Below, piece after piece: positions 61,101 to 64,000 of a stretch of 64,000 nucleotides of DNA (within the stretch, counting starts at the first letter, position 1; each line of letters starts with the position of its first letter). Made by a program: the position numbers and the translations under genes. Below the pieces are notes generated by a model. It was not told where the DNA came from. It made no database searches and saw only the letters and a program-made list of their open reading frames with translations. The DNA comes from CAZBWP01 sp964630265 (lineage in GTDB: Bacteria; Pseudomonadota; Alphaproteobacteria; Rhodospirillales; Defluviicoccaceae): the NCBI GenBank assembly GCA_964630265.1, contig CAZVRW010000008.1:1-64000 (forward strand), in the 5' to 3' direction.

Positions 61101-64000
61101 GTGCCCCCCGCCACGCCGCTGGCGACGTATCGCCTGCAGTTCTCCGCCGACTTCACCTTCGACGCGGCGCGCTCGATCGTGCCGTACCTGGCGGACCTCG
61201 GGGTCAGCCACGTCTACGCCTCGCCGTTCCTGCGCGCCCGCGCCGGCAGCACGCATGGCTACGACATCACCGACCACAATTCCCTGAACCCGGAACTCGG
61301 CGATGACGCGGCCTTCAAGGGCTACTGCGAGGCGCTGCTCGAGCGCAACATGGGCCAGGTGCTGGACTTCGTCCCCAATCACATGGGCATCGGGCGCGAC
61401 GACAACACCTGGTGGCTCGACGTCCTCGAATGGGGGCAGGACTCGCCGTATGCCGAATTTTTCGATATCGACTGGCAGCCGGCCAACGCGCCTTTGCGCA
61501 ACAAGGTGCTGCTGCCGGTATTGGGTGACCATTACGGCCGCATCCTGGAAGCGGGCGAGCTCACGCCGGCCTTCGATGCGGACTCCGGCAGCCTCAGCGT
61601 TTGGTATTACGAACACCGCTTCCCGCTGACGCCGGCCACCTACACGGTGGTGCTGGCCCCGGCGGTGGCGTGGCTCGCCGATCACGGGCGCGCGTCGCCC
61701 GAGGCGATCGCCGACTTCGAGCTGCTCGTCGCCGGCTTCGACGATCTGCGCGGCAATATCCGGTCGACCCGGCACCGCTCGGGCCGGCGCATCAAGGCGG
61801 ACCGGTTGAAGCAGCGCCTCGCCGAGCTGGCACGCAGCGTCTCGCCGGTGCGCGAGGCGATCGAGGCAGCGCTCGCCGACCTGGGCGGCAGGCCGGGCGA
61901 ACCGAAGAGCTTCCGGGCGCTGCACCGGCTCCTGGAGAGCCAATCCTATCGTCTCGCCTTCTGGCGGGTGGCCGCGGAAGAGATCAACTACCGGCGGTTC
62001 TTTCAGATCAACGATCTGGCTGGACTGCGGGTGGAGGTGCCGGCGGTCTTCGACGTCTCCCACCGGCTGGTGCTGGGGTTGATCAACGCCGGCCTGGTGC
62101 ACGGTCTGCGCATCGACCACATCGACGGCCTGTTCGATCCCAAGCAGTATCTCACCCGGCTCCAGGCAAAGGCCAGCGAGGCGCGCGGCGGCGATCCCAG
62201 CGCCGAGCCGTTCTGGATCGTCGTCGAGAAGATCCTCGCGCCTCACGAGGGACTGCGTGAGGACTGGCCGGTCGTCGGCACCACCGGATACGACTTTCTC
62301 AATCGCGTCAACGGGCTGTTCGTCGATCCCCAGGGCGAGGCCGGGCTCACCAACGCTTATGAACGGTTCGTCGGCGAAGCGCGCGACTTCCACGCCATCG
62401 CTTATGCGGCCAAGAAACAGGCGATGGACCAGGAATTGGCCAGCGAACTCCGCGTGCTCGCCAACGAGTTCAACCGGCTGACGGAGTCGAGCTGGCTCAC
62501 CCGCGACCACACGCTGGTCGGCCTGCGCCAGGCGCTGCGCGAGGTGGTCGCCTGCTTTCCCGTGTACCGCACCTACGTCGACCAGGACGGCGCGACGACC
62601 GTAGACCGTCGCGACATCGACTGGGCGGTGGCGCACGCCCGCCGACGCAGCCAGCGCGTCGACAAGACCGTGTTCGACTTCGTCCACGGCGTCCTCACCG
62701 CCGACCTTGCCGGACGCGGCGGTCCCTACAGCGTCCGCGAGGTGCAACGGCTGGCCATGAAGGCCCAGCAGTATTCCGGACCGGTCATGGCGAAGGGCGT
62801 CGAGGATACGTCGTTCTATCGCTTCAACCGCCTGACGTCGCTGAACGAGGTCGGCGGCGAGCCGACCCGCTTCGGCACCAGCGTCGCCGCCTTTCACCGC
62901 GGCTGCCAGGATCAGGCGCGGCGGTGGCCGGCGGGCATGCTGACCAGCGCGACCCACGACACGAAACGTGGCGAAGACGTGCGCGCCCGCATCAACGTTC
63001 TGTCCGAATTGGGCGGCGAGTGGCGCGAGCGGGTGGACCGCTGGGCCATCCTGAATGGCCGCCGCAAGCCGGAGGTGGATGGCCTCGCCGTGCCGTCGGC
63101 CGACGACGAGTACCTGCTCTATCAGACGCTGATCGGCGCGTGGCCGGTGACGTGGCATGACGCCGGCACACTCGATCCCAGTGAGATGGCGAGCTTCCGT
63201 GACCGCATCATCGGCTACATGTTGAAAGCCGTCCGCGAGGCCAAGGTGCACTCCAGCTGGATCGACACCCGCCCGGATTACGAGGACGGCCTCACGAGCT
63301 TCGTCGGCGCCATCCTGGACGTGGACCACCGCAACCCGTTCCTCGATGACTTTCGTGCCTTCCAGCGCGGTATCGCCCTGGCCGGGATGGTGAACGGCCT
63401 GGCGCAGACCACCCTCAAGCTCACGGCGCCCGGCGTCCCCGACATCTATCAAGGCGGTGAGTTGTGGGACTTGAATCTGGTGGATCCAGACAACCGCCGC
63501 CCCGTCGACTATGCGGCCCGCGCCCGCGTCCTGGCGGAGGTGCGGGCGCTCGCCGACGCCTCGCCAGCGGTCGGCGCGGGGACGCTGCTGGACCGGTGGT
63601 CGGACGGCCGCATCAAGCTGTTCGTCGTCTGGCGGCTGCTGCAGGCCCGCCGGGAGATGCCGGCGCTGTTCGTCGGCGGAGATGGAGATTATGAGGCGCT
63701 GGAGACCATCGGTGATCGCGCCGACCACATCTGTGCCTTCGTCCGGCGGTCTGGCGGGGAAGCCGTGATGATCGCGGTGCCGCGGCTGGTGACCGCGCTC
63801 GGCGGGCTGGAAGGGGTCCCCCTGGGCAGCGCGGCGTGGGGCCGGACGGCAGTGAGTCTCGGCGCCGGTTGGGCCGGCGCCACCGCCCGCGATCTCTTCA
63901 CCGGCTCCGCGGTCGCCATTGGTGCGCACGCCGGCGCGGTCGCGGCGGCCGACCTGTTCGCGACGTTGCCGATCGCCGTCTGCCGGCTCCCCCCGGCGAC
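61101..64000 (+). CDS. treY: Malto-oligosyltrehalose synthase TreY (3' end off the edge)
   Basis: GH13 enzyme that isomerises the reducing-end alpha-1,4 bond of maltodextrin to the alpha,alpha-1,1 bond. GTG 61101 start, PPATPLATYRLQFSADFTF, DFVPNHMGIGRDDNTWW, nucleophile in GLRIDHIDGLFDPKQYL, Glu in FWIVVEKILAPHE, SATHDTKRGEDVRARI, and APGVPDIYQGGELWD. 966 codons are visible and the usual length is 700-960, so only a few codons are likely to be missing. The four-base spacing from treZ implies one transcript. Confidence 0.95.
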   Translation, partial: MPPATPLATYRLQFSADFTFDAARSIVPYLADLGVSHVYASPFLRARAGSTHGYDITDHNSLNPELGDDAAFKGYCEALLERNMGQVLDFVPNHMGIGRDDNTWWLDVLEWGQDSPYAEFFDIDWQPANAPLRNKVLLPVLGDHYGRILEAGELTPAFDADSGSLSVWYYEHRFPLTPATYTVVLAPAVAWLADHGRASPEAIADFELLVAGFDDLRGNIRSTRHRSGRRIKADRLKQRLAELARSVSPVREAIEAALADLGGRPGEPKSFRALHRLLESQSYRLAFWRVAAEEINYRRFFQINDLAGLRVEVPAVFDVSHRLVLGLINAGLVHGLRIDHIDGLFDPKQYLTRLQAKASEARGGDPSAEPFWIVVEKILAPHEGLREDWPVVGTTGYDFLNRVNGLFVDPQGEAGLTNAYERFVGEARDFHAIAYAAKKQAMDQELASELRVLANEFNRLTESSWLTRDHTLVGLRQALREVVACFPVYRTYVDQDGATTVDRRDIDWAVAHARRRSQRVDKTVFDFVHGVLTADLAGRGGPYSVREVQRLAMKAQQYSGPVMAKGVEDTSFYRFNRLTSLNEVGGEPTRFGTSVAAFHRGCQDQARRWPAGMLTSATHDTKRGEDVRARINVLSELGGEWRERVDRWAILNGRRKPEVDGLAVPSADDEYLLYQTLIGAWPVTWHDAGTLDPSEMASFRDRIIGYMLKAVREAKVHSSWIDTRPDYEDGLTSFVGAILDVDHRNPFLDDFRAFQRGIALAGMVNGLAQTTLKLTAPGVPDIYQGGELWDLNLVDPDNRRPVDYAARARVLAEVRALADASPAVGAGTLLDRWSDGRIKLFVVWRLLQARREMPALFVGGDGDYEALETIGDRADHICAFVRRSGGEAVMIAVPRLVTALGGLEGVPLGSAAWGRTAVSLGAGWAGATARDLFTGSAVAIGAHAGAVAAADLFATLPIAVCRLPPA

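Noticed and set aside
61074..63929. Long minus-strand open frame opposite treY
   Set aside because: Antisense to a gene with all TreY motifs.

Overview
This is a high-GC chromosomal segment, most likely from an alphaproteobacterium of the Rhodospirillales type. The evidence is the syntenic block ruvC-ruvA-ruvB-ybgC-tolQRAB-pal-cpoB-tilS-ftsH, the yebC and zapA/6S RNA/fau neighbourhoods, and a gap/class I fbaB/thiE group. Glycogen and trehalose genes (glgB, glgP, glgA, treZ, treY) suggest a strong glycogen-storing lifestyle, as in Defluviicoccus-like organisms; that assignment is inference. Almost every base is coding. Long open frames antisense to real genes are common because of the GC content and were discarded.

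Layout. 1-13.5 kb (minus strand): housekeeping genes for protein quality control (ftsH, cut by the edge), tRNA modification (tilS), the Tol-Pal envelope system, Holliday junction resolution (ruvABC), yebC, a YmdB-type phosphoesterase, fau, a 6S RNA and zapA. 13.8-21.7 kb: central carbon genes (gap, fbaB, a 1-phosphofructokinase-type kinase), thiE, a 1-Cys peroxiredoxin, an oxidoreductase, an AroE-like protein and a RidA-like protein. 21.9-27.0 kb: a TRAP transporter (P, Q, M) followed by a long CoA-transferase. 27.1-28.6 kb: a PEP-CTERM protein with a sigma-54 promoter and two upstream palindromes, divergent from a small Cys-rich secreted protein. 28.7-32.4 kb: a lytic transglycosylase, then a nickel block (nikR, a DUF4198 protein, cbiM/nikM and a NikL-like protein). 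32.4-36.7 kb: two tandem alpha/beta hydrolases, glycerate kinase and a TPR protein. 36.7-41.6 kb: hypABFCDE with a shortened hypF. 41.7-49.2 kb: glgB (active site degenerate), glgP and glgA. 49.2-51.9 kb: small envelope proteins, MepA and an enoyl-CoA hydratase. 51.9-59.2 kb: a multi-PAS GGDEF-EAL protein, a DegP-type protease and an OmpR-type two-component system. 59.3-64 kb: treZ and treY (cut by the right edge).

How the genes work together. Nickel uptake and the Hyp proteins would together supply [NiFe] hydrogenase maturation, although no hydrogenase structural gene is in the window. GlgA and GlgP build and degrade glycogen, and TreY-TreZ turn maltodextrin ends into trehalose. glgC is absent here, and the only glgB lacks its catalytic nucleophile. 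The most unusual items are that GlgB pseudoenzyme, the sigma-54/palindrome PEP-CTERM intergenic region, a 78-bp hairpin-forming repeat present in two inverted copies, an open frame fused in phase ahead of fbaB, and a HypF reduced to its carbamoyltransferase half.
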